Notes under the pieces: model-generated
The model's input: the letters and a program-made list of their open reading frames with translations, nothing else
Databases searched by the model: none
What the model was told of the DNA's origin: nothing
Part shown: piece after piece, positions 25,288 through 38,516 of the stretch
How the letters are laid out: the number at the start of each line of letters is the position of its first letter
Numbering within the stretch: position 1 is the stretch's first letter
Made by a program: the position numbers and the translations under genes
NCBI GenBank assembly: GCA_004154925.1
Contig: QJNS01000189.1
Location: forward strand, 1-64,000
Origin: Monosporascus cannonballus
Lineage: Eukaryota; Ascomycota; Sordariomycetes; Xylariales
Length of the DNA: 64,000 bases
Direction: 5' to 3'

Positions 25288-26216
25288 ATGCAATCGCGTA
25301 TCTTCCTCGACATGACGAACTTCTTGGAACGGACGGACGCGCAAGGACAGGCGCGCATAAGTGCGAATGTGTTCGATATCTTCAACGACTACATCGTGCC
25401 GGAGAGCTCGACGACGGCAGCACAGGCAGCCGTCGCGGTCTCGAAGCTAGTCCCGGACCCGGCGGACGGCGGCAACGCACTCGGCGACGGATTCCTCTTC
25501 TCGTTATGGAATGATATAATCAACGTCGCGGTCCAGATCCCCCATGATCATCCGGCTATGGATAGGCTGGTGAAGGTCATGAGAGAACTGACACTGTTAC
25601 CCGACACGGGCTTGCGAGCCTGGGATGTGAGTCGAGAATCCTCGAGCTTAGTGGGGAGGAGAAAGATCACTCACGTAGCCTAAAGAGCCGCCTTTGGACC
25701 GATCTCCCGGTTCTCGGCGCGGCGTTCCGCGAACGCTTGAATGGGCCAGGGACCTCCAAGAAAGAAGAGGAGCAGGCCGTTATCGACAGGGAATGGGTGA
25801 GGTTTCACGCCTTCTCGGCGAAGCTGATTAGCGCGGGCGTCGTCGACTATACTAACCAGGTGGTGTGGATGCTGCGTGATGCGCTGGAGGAAGATACGAG
25901 TGCAAAGGCCCCCAACGCTCTGAACCGTGACCTCGTCACGGCGGCGATGTACATCGAGCATGCGGGTCCGATACTCGCAGAGTCGATCGTCCGGACGCCC
26001 GATCCAACGCTGAGCAAGGCGGACGAGCGATCGTTACGGGCCGGGCCTCTTTACGATGGCAAGGCCGGGCTGCGGTCGGACAGGTGGCTGTTCTGGCTCA
26101 AGAGGTTCAGGGAGGAAGCCGAGAAGGCCACGACAGACAAAGCCAAGTCGCTTGCTTTGCGCTCGTCGAGATTGATGGAGATGTGGGTCGAGAGACGTCT
26201 GAAGCCGAGAAGCTGA
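25288..26216 (+). CDS. DUF3632-family fungal protein
   Basis: Exons 25288-25626 and 25686-26216 give 289 aa in phase (donor GTGAGT, acceptor TAAAG). The layout matches fungal DUF3632 proteins as I know them: a helical start (ISANVFDIFNDYIV), LFSLWNDIINVAVQIPHDHP and LVKVMRELTLLPD, then after the intron SRLWTDLPVLGAAFRERLN, the segment EWVRFHAFSAKLISAGVVDY, VVWMLRDALEE, AAMYIEHAGPILAES, and GPLYDGKAGLRSDRWLFWLK near the end. The start at 25288 is the first ATG in frame close to the conserved part; an upstream exon is possible. No enzymatic function is known for this family. It is co-oriented with the Clr5/ankyrin gene 1.7 kb upstream. Confidence 0.78.
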
Positions 26217-28631
26217 ATGCCCTTACTCCACTGGCGAAGGGTTCTTTCTGCCCAGGAAACGGCGATGTTAATAGAAACAGCCGACGGGGATCACGGACCC
26301 GATGTTTCCGTCCCGAATGTGTTTGATTAGGGGCATGACCGCAAACGGGCACCTGGGGGCGATTGCGTTAGTCGCCTTACCGCCGAATTCCATGTAAACT
26401 CATTCGGAGCTGTCGGTTCTCTGCCGAGTCTTAGCCTGAGTAAGATCTGCGTAACGCAACAGCATGCTCAGCCCTTGGAGCCTAAGCCCGGGCTATCCCT
26501 CTCAAGCGATGTAGGAACACTGGGATCGGGTTTAGTGGTCAGCTTCCGACAGAGCTCTTTCCTACCCTAACCTACACCCCTATAATTCACAGTCGGTCGG
26601 GGGCTTTCCATTCGGCCTGCTCGATGCGTGCAAAAATGGCAAACAGGAAACGGAAGAAACTATGGTAGCGTAAGAAGAGCATGCTTAAGACCCCCTAGGC
26701 CGAGTACCAGTCCCGGTCCCTTCGAGAATCCGGGAAGTGGTCGTTGACCACCCCGACACCGCCCGGTTCCCGAGCGGCTGGTTTCAGAACAATCCCCATA
26801 CACGCCACCGGGGCATCACCAGGTATCGACTCGGACATATGTTAGGTTTGGCGGCACGGTAGTTTTGTCGTGAAGTGAGGAGGCATGGATATCCCGTTGG
26901 TCGACCGGACTCGACACGTGGGCCAACGATGTCTCGCGGTCCAAAGCCCCGCGCCTATTCGGCTCTTCTGTCGGAGCAGTAGAAGACAACACTCCGCTCC
27001 CTTTAATCAACGCCTGGTAAGTGCTCTTAAGTCAAAAGCGCGGACTCATAGATATTGATGCGAGCCGGTCTATGTTTGTTCGGGCGTTTACTTAGTATTA
27101 CAATTCGCCTACTGCGTCGTAATAGCTGTCATGCAACTAGCGTTCTCGGTTAGGGAGGGCCATGGTATCGGACCCTGATCCGGGGACACATTGCAGCCTC
27201 CGAACTAACCAAGGACTTCTCGTTTTAGTGTACTACACATATTAACCTTTTCGTAGCCGGGCTTTAATGCGAGAGGAGTCATGAAGTACATCTCCCATTA
27301 TGCCGTATATACGTATGGGGTTAAATTTGGGCCAGGAAAATATTTCGGTTTGTAAGATTTCATAATTGTATCTTTTAATATCAATCCTATAAACGCTTCG
27401 AAGGCCTTGAGATATATATACCGTGTTACTATGAGCCAACTAACTGAGGTGGCAGTGCTTATCATCACTTATACTAAGCTCCTTTTCCGTATAATGTGCG
27501 CATTGTGTAACACGGGCTATTTTGCTCCTCCCCAACCCAGGTCGTGAACGTACTTGCTCATAAACGCGCGGTAAGCTATCTTCTCACCTATAACTCCCGC
27601 GCATCGAAGTCGGCTTATACGGAGTGCGGTAAACCAATCCCGTGCCCCCCCATTCGTGGTCGCCATATGAACTACGTCCCTAGCTCCGGCGTCTAGATGC
27701 AAGGATCTTGTTTGCTCAGGCTGCAAGGGGGACTGGGCGGCAGTCTCTAACGCGATGTTTGATGAGTGCAGGCCTGATGGGATGTTGGACGCGGGGGGCT
27801 GCCCTGGAATGAACCCTATTTAGGCAAGTTGAAGATGCCAAGAGGTAACGCGGTTTGGGCGGGCCGGGGGGCACACGTGGAATTTATAGTTGCCAAGGCC
27901 CTTGGGAGGTGGCTATTGTGGTTATGCGGCCCCGGGTCAGTAATTCACCAGCAAGGTCCGGGTTGCTCGGTAAGTTCCGATCCCTGCGAGCCTTACACAA
28001 TCGCTGGCCTAGCGGGGGACGCGGCCGATTGGCTGCTTTATGGGGATATTGGTCGGAATCGAGGATTATACGCCAGTTTCGCACGATCCCGTTCCTGGCA
28101 GGAGAGCTCCAAAAGCCATTCCAACTTCCAACGCCCGTCCCGCCAGGGGGATGGCCGGTTTAATAAGGCCCCACACTGGTAGGAGTCGCCAGGGAAGGGA
28201 GAAGAACTCGCGGTCGCTTAGCGAGCGCGGGACCGTAACGAAGTGTTCGATGTGAAACGCCGTGCTGGGCTATCGACCTGGATCCTTGGGAAGTTGGGGC
28301 GACAGCTTCCTTTCTCGATGACCGCCGTCCTATTGCGGCCCCTTACACCGTTGACCTCCCGCATCCGGATCTGACGAGGGACCGGGGATCGGCCAGAGGC
28401 AGACGACGGGCCAAAAATACCATCAACTCCTTGTAGCCACGTAGAGTCTCGACACGATGACGGCATATATAAAGACGGCTCGAGGCTCCCGGTTCGTTCC
28501 AGCCGCTCCGGAGAGCGCACTCGCCGACCTAGGATCGTTACTCGGATCGATTCCAGAAACGACTTATCACAATAACCGTACCCCTTACCGCTCGAAATTA
28601 GAAATCAGCCATCACCCCGACCGTCACGAAA
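26217..28631. other. Intergenic region upstream of the AA9 gene
   Basis: About 2.4 kb without a supported gene. The 3' end is the AA9 promoter. Open frames of 60-117 codons near 27.8-28.2 kb lie on several strands and have no domain. Confidence 0.5.
28466..28473 (+). promoter_or_regulatory. TATA box of the AA9 gene
   Basis: TATATAAA in the context ggcatatataaagac, 166 bp upstream of the AA9 start codon, a strong core element suited to an inducible secreted enzyme. Confidence 0.6.
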
Positions 28632-29637
28632 ATGCCTTCGTTCAGCGCCGCTCTCCTAGGCCTCGCCGCCACGGCGACGGCGGTGCTCGGGCACGGCCAC
28701 GTCCGGGAGGTTATCGTCAACGGCAGGTCCTACCACGGCTTCGAGCGCTGGGCGCCGGACCAGGACCTCAGTCAGGTCGTCACCTGGCAGTTCACCACCG
28801 AGGACGAAGGCCCGGTCCCTATCGGGAGCCTTGGCAGTCCCGATATCGTTTGCCACCGGGGCGCGCAGAACGCCGTGGCATCCGTCCCGGTGAACGCGGG
28901 CGACGAGATCACGCTTAAGTGGTTCAACGCGATCGGCGGGTTCGAACACCCGGGCCCCATAATGCACTACCTCGCGTCCTGCGGCGACGCCGGCTGCGAC
29001 AAGGTGGACAAGAACAGCCTCCGCTTCTTCAAGTTCTACGAGAGCGGCCTCGTCCAGGGCGGGATGGCCGACTCCCCGGTCTGGGACAGCCAGAAGTGGG
29101 CCACCACCGAGGTCCACAAGGGCGTCCAGACCGTGAGTGACGGCTTCATCGACACCTTCACCGTCCGGGTGCCCTGGAACATCCCGAGCGGCAACTACGT
29201 CCTGCGGCACGAGATGCTCGGTCTGCATAGGGCACATATCGGCGACGCCGAGTTCTACCCCCAGGTAAGCGGTGCGTGGGGGGGGGGCCCCCCCCCCCCC
29301 CCCTTCTCGGGCGCGGCCACTCTCGGAGGGCCGTGGTCCCCGGACTAAAGCGCCCGTACCTGGTTAACCCTAGGGGCGTTGCCAATCTCGAACGGGAGGA
29401 CAACTGCTAACTTCCCCTCGATAGTGCATCAACCTTCAGGTTACCGGCTCCGGGTCCGGGCCCCTGCCTGAAGGCGTTCCGGCAACGCAGCTCTACCAGA
29501 GGACCGATCCCGGTGTCGCCCTCGACATCTGGGTCAACCTGCAGTCCTACCAGATCCCGGGTCCGTCCGTCGCCACCTCGGTCTTGAAGCGAGACGAGGG
29601 CATGAGTCACCCCCGTGACTTCACCCCCAGGCATTAG
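28632..29637 (+). CDS. AA9 lytic polysaccharide monooxygenase
   Basis: Copper monooxygenase that oxidatively cleaves cellulose or related glucans outside the cell. Exons 28632-29264 and 29425-29637 give 281 aa in phase. The signal peptide (MPSFSAALLGLAATATAVLG) is followed exactly by His21 of HGHVREVIVNG, the N-terminal histidine brace. The second copper ligand is His106 in EHPGPIMHYLASC, and the axial tyrosine is Tyr209 in AEFYPQ-C, split by the intron. Disulfide cysteines flank (IVCHRG, YLASCGDAGC, PQ-CINLQV). Exon 2 carries the usual core end (CINLQVTGSGSGPLPEGVPA). No CBM1; the tail ends FTPRH, so the last codons could differ if another intron is used. The intron (29265-29424) has a GCTAAC branch site and contains a G10C16 tract. 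Confidence 0.93.
29278..29303. repeat. G10C16 self-complementary tract in the AA9 intron
   Basis: Ten G immediately followed by sixteen C, inside the only intron of the AA9 gene and just downstream of its 5' splice site. It can fold on itself as a perfect G:C stem. Confidence 0.85.
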
Positions 29638-32600
29638 AAGCCGGTGTCGGCGGTGCTGCTTATATGATTTATGTACATATGTATTATAAATGACAGAATA
29701 TGAACATAGGAAATTACCTGCACTATCTATCGATTTCAAGATGAAGCATTGATGAGATACTTGTTCTGAGGGGAAGGAGAAGCAGTACGCATATGGGAAG
29801 GGCCGCCTAGAATCCGTAGCTATTAAGACGGCTGACGGGATAGTAGGTCCATGAGTGAAGAATCCACTTCCGCGGCTTACACGTTAGATCAAGTAACGCT
29901 GTCCCTATTTGGGGGGTGGCGTCCTCGGTATAGGATTCAACTTTACCATCAAGCATACATATCAGCTAAACCCAAGAGATGCCCGTTTGTTCGTTCTGTG
30001 TAATACCTAATTGAGCGGGAATCCATTTCGTAATCAAGGAGTAATACAACTACATTAGGTGTTTATAAACTAGGTTTACATAGGTATATCGCAGCACTGG
30101 GCAACTATCAACACGGCCGGAATCTAATCAGGAATACGCCAGCATATTACATAAAATCGATCACCATCAAAAATTTCTACATTGTATTAGCAAGGCATTC
30201 ATGAGCGGCTACTATTAACGGACATTTCATTAGGAATTATGAGCAGCACGGGACTCCCAGTGTCGTTTCTTGGTGCTCTGTAGGTACGGGGTGCTGTTTC
30301 TGGCAAGCGGCCGTTGCAGTTTGGAAAGAAAAGCTGCTAATGGCGTGACTATACTTCATGGAGCACGGGCGGCTAGATTGCAATATCAGGCGTTTATACC
30401 GAATTACTGAAATTGTGGGCGGATGTGGTGGTTTGTTCGTTGGAGCGTGGAAGGGATTAGAAGGGCTTTGATTGATGGCCCTAGGATTGCAGGAACAAAA
30501 GGCCAACAGGCTATATCAACAAGGAGGAACCCCCCTGTGTAGCTAAAGTCCAAGAGCACCCCCAATCAGGGCACGAACCCAGACTGAAGAATTGCAACGC
30601 TTTGCCCGCAGAAATTCATAAAATAGGAAATAAGTGCCCGTGCCACAGTGCACGTGTCATCGACCCGAGGTCGTACTCATACTTTCCGCCCGGAATCCGG
30701 TATTAGCCGTCTTCGAAAACCCTATACAATCGCACTCAAGAGTGGACGAGGAGGGGGGGCACTTAAAACAAGCATACTTCATTCATAAGGTATCTTAGCT
30801 CGAACCACTATTTAGGGTCGGTTAGCCAATTAGACTCCCCCTAGAAAATTGTGCCGGATTGAGTACCTATATAATTCTCCAATATCCGTCATGTCTTAGA
30901 GGTGGTCGGGCCTTTCGTGATGGTGGCCAAGATCGTAGCCATACGCTGCTGCGACTGCTGTTCTGTGAGGGGGGTGCGTAGGGCGATAGGCGGGCGGCAG
31001 AATTGATCTTCGGGGTGGCCACGGGGGGTTGCGAAGCGTTGCAGATTGTATGTGGGATCGGACGGGACGCTGATCCGGGGTCTCGGGGCTGTCTTGGCGG
31101 CTTCTTCGCCGTAGCTAAATCACATAGAAATTGTTAGCCACTTTAGAACTTAGACGGAGGCGAGCTTGGTTGGTGGTCGGTGCATCGCATCGGCCGAATC
31201 GAAACTGAAACCCTACTTCAAATAGTGGACGGCATGCGCTGGACTCGTGGCACTTAGTCTCCGGGATTGGCCGCTGCTAGCCATGTCTTAGGCTTCAGCT
31301 GGGCGGGCCCAGGGGGTCCGTTAAGCCGCGGACTCCTAGCGGTTTAGCGCTCGGTTGCATCCGCCGACGGGCAGGGGACAAGGACCCTGAGTCGCGGGTC
31401 CGGGGCGGGGCAACGTGGGATGCGATAATTTGTACGATGCCCGCACGGTGCGGCTTGATCGTGGGGATGGAGGCTGGGAGACTCGGGCCGAGGCTCTGTC
31501 TCCACAACCCGGAACGGCGGCGATTCGTTCGATGTGCTATGAGCGGTTTCGAACCTTGCTATGGCTGATCATGGAACAAGCAAAGATCTCTGTAGATCGG
31601 ACGTCTTGGAGGGCACATTACGGGTATTTGTACAGATACCCAACGATAGCTCCCCTACGAACGACAGGGGGGATTCAAACCTCATCTCTACCCGATACCG
31701 TGCACTGTCACTTAACCTCGGCGAAGACGCCTTACTGGGATAGATGCCCCCCCCTGATCCGGTTATGATGTCACGGCAGTAGGATTGGAAGCGAGTCATC
31801 CGCATCGCCATGCCGCTAGAGCCAGATCAGTATCAAGATACCGTACCTCTAGGTCGTACCGGGCTGAGAAGGGCTGAACGGTGGCAAAAACCCTAATTAG
31901 TGGCACCAGGGGTCGTTCAGGGGCCCAAGTCCCCATGTCAGCACGTCGATCCCTCACGAATACAGCGTCCAACTCGACTTTAAGCCGGGACGGCTCCCCG
32001 TCTTCGGCAGGAGGCTCTTGACCTTGTCTATAGGATTGACTCATATAGTCAGGCCATCTGCTAGAATAATATAGGGTTCTGGAGGGTTCCGACTGGGCGA
32101 TCCCGGTATCCCGTCAGCCCCGGCCAATACCCTGGCAGGAAGCCTCAGAGACTTTCACCGGCCTAGAAACGAAGGTCTGCATTTCGCTCCCGTGACCACA
32201 GAGCGTAGATGATCAACCTCTTTTTTTACTCAATTCTTCTGTCCGGCCGATAAGACTGAAAGTCGGTTGGCGCGAGAGGCAGCAAACAGCGTAGCAACCT
32301 GCGAGGCCACAACGGGTCCTTTGGTACGCCATTCGACCAGACGACGGGGGCATGGGCATCAACTCCGGGCTTCTGTCAGGCCGGGCTTATTCTCACCGAA
32401 AACAAATGACGTCTCGTCTCCCTTTTCTCAGAGCGACGATCTTCCGGGCTCGAAAGATGACTTAGGTGCAATTGCAGCCCTCTACTGCGTTCTGGTACGA
32501 TTATTTCATCATCGGGGATCTAGAACGCCGCTAATGGGTCCCGCGCCCCCTGTAAAACGTGGTTGCTGGCTACGTGGAATCCCTAAAGGCGAGCCCGCAC

Positions 32601-33501
32601 ACCGCAACCGCAAGCCAGCCGAACAATCAGTGGTCATCAATCAGACCCGTGACGACTATGCCACAAGGATCTCTACATTGCTGGGAGATTATGCTTAGGA
32701 CGCATCGCGACGAATGTCCCCGAAAACCCCTATCCATGCTTCCGCAACCCAACGCTAAGGGGAATATCCACAACAAAGTTCGAAGGGAGAAAGGAGGGGG
32801 GGGGGGTCGGCTAGGAGGTGGGCCCCCTAATTCTTGGGAGACGGTGGGCTAACGAGGGGTCATGGGATTTCCCGCATAACTGCACCGGAAAAGCGGTGGG
32901 GCCTACATGGAAATCTTGATGGCGTATCCATTCGCCGTGACGTGCGCGTGCAAAGGTCCCTACGCGCATTAAAATCGGATCCGAGACTGTGCGGGAAGAA
33001 GGGGGGGGGGGGCGCGGGAAGGGTATCGTGGATGGAGATTGGAAATGGGTCAGGTAGCCAACTACTAGTCTGATTCCGGAGACTGGACGCCTCTCGCATG
33101 GTCCGCATGGTTCGCCAATCTTGCTTACTGTACTCGCATTAGAAGATAGATGACGTTGCGGGGCGGCCGCGGAGGTGTGGACACCGCCCGTTCTAGGCCC
33201 CGTCCCCGTGGCTCTGGCAGTTGGCCCCGGAGGATGGCTTGGTCATCCTTTATGAAGCTTCGGGCGGGTATCAGCCATAAGGCATATTTCATACGGTGAC
33301 GTCAGAGCTATACCCGTATGCCCTGGTCGGGGCTGCCAGAAGCTAATTCGGAGCGAGCCCCGAGCGACTAGGCGCTGGTGACGATATTCTTGGCATTGCC
33401 ATAGCTGCTAGCCTAGACTACCCGAGCACACTCGATATTACCAGCAAAGATAGCGGCGCCCTATGTTTGAGTACTGGGCGAAAGCTATCGGCGACGAACT
33501 C
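29638..33501. other. Large gene-free region
   Basis: Nearly 3.9 kb with no supportable gene on either strand. The first 1 kb is AT-richer. Two long G runs lie at 32796-32806 (11 G) and 33001-33012 (12 G). Open frames here (e.g. 31415-31768, 32267-32698) have no domain and even codon use. Confidence 0.5.
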
Positions 33502-34901
33502 CTACATCAAACTAAAGGTCCAGGAGCTCTCCCACGTATAGGTCTCTCCCGGCCCGGTGATCTGCCTTCCTACGCGTCCCCATTCGGGGCTACGAGGTTG
33601 CGTTAGCATTCCGGCGGCGGACGGGATCGGGCAGGTTCCCGCGGCGGAGCGAGCTGCCGGGCGTGCCGGGGATACTTACTGGTTGATGCCGTCCACGTAG
33701 TCGTGGGCCTCGATCGCGACGCACGAGCTGCGCCCCACCGTCCTCCTGTCTCCCAGCCCCTGACCGCTCTTCAGCGGAGTCGTGCCGTCGAACCAGTTGC
33801 ACGAGTATATCACGACGCCGGCCTGGTCCGTCCGCAGCTCGGCCCTGATCCCGGAGAAGGGGCTCGCCAGCGTGGCGACCACGGCGTCCTCGGGGGCGTC
33901 CTCGATCAGCCAGTAACCGTTGTAGCCCTCGCACCGGCCGCCGGCGCCGCAGTTCCCCGGGAACGCCGGGTCGTCCTTGGCGTGGCCCAGCTCCAGGCCC
34001 GGCCGGCTTGCAAAGTCGTTGATGCTGCCGGGCGCCGCCGTCGCGATCTCGCCCGTGGGCAGGGCGGCGTCGTCGGCGACGAGGTATCGCCGCGAATAGG
34101 GGAGGTGGAGCGTGTGGTCCCAGATCTTGTTCGTCGCCGGGTTCCTGAACGCGTCGAGGTTGAAGTACGTGTGCTGGGTCAGCATGAGGGCTGTCTCATC
34201 GGTCAGCGCGGGGCGGGCGCGGAACGGATCGCACGTAGCTACGCACGCGTCTTGGCGTCCGGCGAGACGGCCTCCATCTTGATCTCCCACGTGCTGTCGC
34301 GGACGCTATACGTCACCTTGGCGTCGACGAGGCCGGGCATGCCCTTCGACGAGTTGGCGGGGTCCTCGATGGCGAAGGTGATCGAGTCCTCGGTCGCCGA
34401 CGTGACGTTCCACGTCCGGAACGACCAGTTGTTATTCCCGCTGTGCAGGGTGTTCTCGCCGTCGTTCTTCTCCGTGAGGAAGGTCCGGCCATCGATCGCG
34501 TATCTCCCCTTGCCGATCCGGTTCACGTACCGGCCCGGCACGGCGTTGTACACGGGGTGGCCCGGGTCCTCGGCTAGCGATATCACTCGTCAGCACGTAC
34601 ACGCGGCGGAGCGCGCCAGCGTATGGGGGGAGCGTCGTACGATAGTAGTTGACATCGTCGTATCCGAGGACGACGTCCACGTCCTCGCCGTCCTTGTCCT
34701 TGACGAAGAGGTTCGTCAGAGTGGCCCCGTACGGGATGAACTGGATACCGGTAAGCCCGAGTCGTAGCCGCGGCCCGCGCGCTCTCTGACCTGTGCCTTG
34801 ATTCCCGGCGCGCTTATGGTATACCTCCCGTCTTCGCCGGGCTGCCGCGCCAGGGCGGTCATCGCTGCTGCGGATAGTTTTAGGACAGAGGAACCCCGCA
34901 T
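33502..34901 (-). CDS. Secreted aldose 1-epimerase (galactose mutarotase-like)
   Basis: Interconverts alpha and beta anomers of aldoses. Five exons close in phase on the minus strand: 34791-34901, 34641-34740, 34247-34573, 33680-34190 and 33502-33565, giving 370 aa. A signal peptide (MRGSSVLKLSAAAMTALA) indicates secretion. Family motifs appear only after splicing: GIKAQ-FIPYGATLTNLFVKD, DVVLGYDDVNYY-P-EDPGHPVYNAVPGRYVNRIGKG, NTLHSG, AKT-P-LMLTQHTYFNLDAF (catalytic-type His), CEGYNGYWLI, CVAIEAHDYVDGINQ (catalytic-type Glu), and a final EPGETY-like ITGPGETYTWESSWTFSLM. Introns carry GCTGAC/GCTAAC branch sites. The last acceptor (GGAAG) is the least certain junction. Confidence 0.93.
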
Positions 34902-37900
34902 GTTCAGAGGGTTCGTGATCGGGGACTGACGACAGAGGAACGGACACGGTAGCGTCGTGGTCGACGCAGATCCGGCTCCTCTTTAAGGGAAGGCGAGTCC
35001 GCTGGCGCCATCGCTCGTCTCCGGGAGCAGGCACGACACAGCCCCGCATCCTACGCTTACCATAGTAAACGGCGGATGTAAGGAGGGCCAAGACCGTGGC
35101 TTGCATGGGGTGCTGCGGGATCGTGGGGCAACGTTAAACCAGGTACGGGCTCCGGAAATTAGGGCGCCGTCACAAATCCGGGGTGCACGCCTACGTCTTC
35201 CGTTCCGATTGTGGGAAATAGCCTGATGTTTACTGCATTACCGGTCATTAAAACCCTGCACGAGGATCGTCCGAGGCTTGTTGGACGCACGTCGTCGCAG
35301 CCGACCGCGCCGTAACGCCCGCGAAGGCGGACTCGTCCCATCCCACGTTCGCCCGTCTCGGAACGTCCGCTCTCGGCCATTGTAGGATTAGTATGTCTGA
35401 CGGTGTACTTGTCCTACCACCGTCGGCCCTAACCGGAGCCCAGAGCTATCGTGAGGTGGGATACGTATAGGGCCGAGCTTGGCGGCGGGCACTCATAGTA
35501 ACAATCCGAGCACCTTGCGTATGCTCCGACCTGGGACGTGGTGATCTAGAACGAGGGGCTCACTAGAGATACGTTATCCGTCCACGGACGAGACGTATTA
35601 TTATAATCGCCTAGATCGAGCGGATACCAGGGTGTGGCAGTTTTGCCGTCCTTGGTTTCGGCTGTTTAAATATATGATGGACCCAAGTGACATGCGGGTA
35701 ATGGATCCGGGAATGCGTAGAAAGACACCTCCTCGTCTTAGAACTATCAATTACCGTTCAGCTCCTCGTTATGTTTAAAGAAAGAATTTTTTTTCCGGAC
35801 ACCCCAGTACGGTAGAACGCTAACGGGGGTGTTTCGCGATGTCCCAGCCGTCACGTTTCTTGTAAGCCATCCGGCACCCCATCAAGTGCCTCATCTAGGT
35901 GCGACTCTTCCGGATATCCGGGGGGAAGGCGTCCCACGTTATAGAGATAGAGTGACGGCTCAGCCGAGGTACGGAGTTACCGAGTATTTGCGTTGGCCAA
36001 GTGCGATGATGAATGGGAAGAAACGCCTGCCCTTGCCCTGCGTCTACACCGCAAGGCCGGTGTTCGCCCACGTGACCCGGAGTTTTATGATAAAGTCTAC
36101 GCCAGCAGAGCCGGCTCCACGAGGCGGGAGCGAGCCCGCCTGGAGAACGCATTCAATTTTATGGCCTTCCATTACTTTTTAGGAGACGGTGTGGACACCC
36201 CCTCCCTAGGTCCCAGTGGCCCACTGGGCAGGGCAATAGGTGTACGTAAGCGGCTTCGCCCCCGAATAATGAACGTAAAGAAAAGCAGCAGTCAACTTCC
36301 GTTCATCGCCTGTCCTGAGAACTACCCGCTGGCTTGGTTCTTCTGCTTTTACCCCGTATTACGACCTTCCCTGACCTGGGGAAGTCTTCCGGAAGCTCCT
36401 TCTATTACCTGTTACGTACCGACAGGGTCGAGCCGCGACCGTGTAACTTGAAAACCTTATTCTGTCGGTTGTCCCGGCTTGACGTGTCCGGGATCTAGGC
36501 TCCGCAGAGGTAGGTGCCAAAGAGATAATGGACGCGGGACAACCAGGACTTCTTAGGCAATTGTACGATAATCGATCTGATGCCGGTACCAGGTTAGTTC
36601 GACGAAACATTTCATCCGTGTCCGTCGATACAAAGTATGTCGCGGTATCCACCGGAGCTCTCTTTACGACCTCGACAGCCTTACCGGTGCTCCTATGAGG
36701 CTTGTCCATGAAGTAGTATGCAATCCACCTGGCCTTAACAAAGGGGTGAGTATTACTTGTTAGGGATGGGTCGAATATACTCTACGCCATGCTAAGTGGC
36801 CAGCGTAGAGGTCTGGCGACTACACGACTAGTCCTATATGCGTAGGGGCATGCGCCGTCTAGCCAACCATCGCCGTATTATAGCCCTAATTTAACACCGT
36901 GTTAAGAATCTCGCGGCAGTATCTCGGAGTCCGGAGTGACGGCGGAGCACCATCGATGGGTCTCTCAAGAACATCGAAACGAAGACTAGGAACGGGGATA
37001 GGTAGGGAATGCGAACGCGAGACGCAATGCGCTCCCGAAATTGCGACCTACCTACCCGTATAGGAAAAATAGGTATCTAGGCTTACCGGATCGCAGGATG
37101 AGGGGGCAATTAGTAAGCCTTCCGCCAAACGATAAAGGCCAACTAAACCCTACGAGGCTTACATGGTCGTGATGCGGCCATCGCACCAATCATGCACATG
37201 TGTATTTCATGCCGGCTCGGCCGGAGACGTGTGTTTCGGAGATCTCGGAGTCGGATTTGGCTCGGTTCCCGTGGCTTGGGACGTGAATGTCGCAGTTAGC
37301 CCACCCGACGCAGGCCCGAAACGTGTTTAGTTCTCACCTTCGATAGGCCCAATTCCACATGTCCCATAGGGTTAACGATCGCAGCCCGTGACGGCTCCGG
37401 TTCCTCGGATCCTGTATCGAATTATGTCGTGGGGGGCAATACCGCGCATACCCCGCGGTACCTCGTTCCGGCACCTGTACGGATATGACCATTGAGTGTG
37501 GAAACCTACTAGGGACGATGCGGTAGTGGAAGGACGGGATAGACTAGCTTCGTAAGGATTCCGAACACTAATTACTAGGGCCTGATCTGACCATATATCC
37601 CCTCGAGGCCGATAAGACGTCAGTCGCAACAGTTTTCTCGCCGCGGGGGTCTGAGTTGTCAATAATCGTCCCGAATTGAGCCAATAAAATCACAACAATC
37701 CACTACCATGTTCCTGATTAAGGTGACTAAGTAACAGGTACCTCTGGAAAATTGTTGCGACTAGCGCCTTCTCGCCCTCAAGGGGGTACAAATAAAAAGA
37801 CGCATGTGTTTGTGCGACGGGTTATCGTTGGCGTGGTGATCTGCGCGAGCGGGTCGGGGGTCTCGGATCATTGATTAGATCTCGAGCGCTTATTTGTCAG

Positions 37901-38516
37901 CAGCAGCGCCATCCGGCGTGCCTCGCCAAGGGGGCAAGAGTCTCGCCGAGATCTCACATGGCACACATCCGCCAGAGCGGGCTTTAAAATTTTTTGGGTA
38001 ACCCTGGGCTGATCTAGTGCGAGTACCGTATCGCCTTCGGCGGCGTCGGAAACTCCCTTGAACGGGGGGGGACCATGATCCTTCGAGCAGTTCATGAATT
38101 TTTCCGCTTTCTTGATATACACGCCAATTTGTAATCCATCCCATTAATCATTGCATATCTCCACCCCCATCGTTATCTGGTGTAACAATACGAACTGATT
38201 TCTACCTTTATGAATCTGCCAAGATCCCTTACGTACTTGGACCATGACGGACTCCCACACCCATATTCGTGACGCTGCCTGGACAAAGCTGATGCGCATC
38301 ATCTAATCAAGCACCACCCCCTCCTCTCCCCCTCTCCCCCCACCCACCCCCCGACCGTTTTGTACATACCGCCTCGCCCCCCACTATTTGCCGAGGAATC
38401 CGAATCTCTCAAAGCCTACCCGGGGAGCTATATCACATCGTAGGGGCCCGCGGATCGTGACCGTAAATCTCGAAGGCGCTCCGTACCGGCCCCCCATCTC
38501 TGCTCACCCCGTCACC
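34902..38516. other. Gene-poor region with a possible P450 scrap
   Basis: 3.6 kb without an intact gene. A P450-like fragment is listed at 35993-36200. The end (38327-38360) is a C-rich pyrimidine tract in the promoter of the arabinose dehydrogenase gene. Nothing else recognised. Confidence 0.5.
35993..36200 (+). pseudogene. Possible cytochrome P450 remnant
   Basis: The segment VRPRDPEFYDKVYASRAGST resembles the 'vrdPefYdevYa' stretch in the N-terminal third of many fungal P450s. The frame stays open for a while (LENAFNFMAFHYF) but the following conserved HDLHRxRR motif, the I-helix, ExxR and the heme-binding Cys region are not seen nearby. If real, only a fragment survives. Confidence 0.3.

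Noticed and set aside
30550..30600. Short stretch with a cgaaccc element resembling a tRNA B box
   Set aside because: No A box, acceptor stem or cloverleaf could be formed around it.
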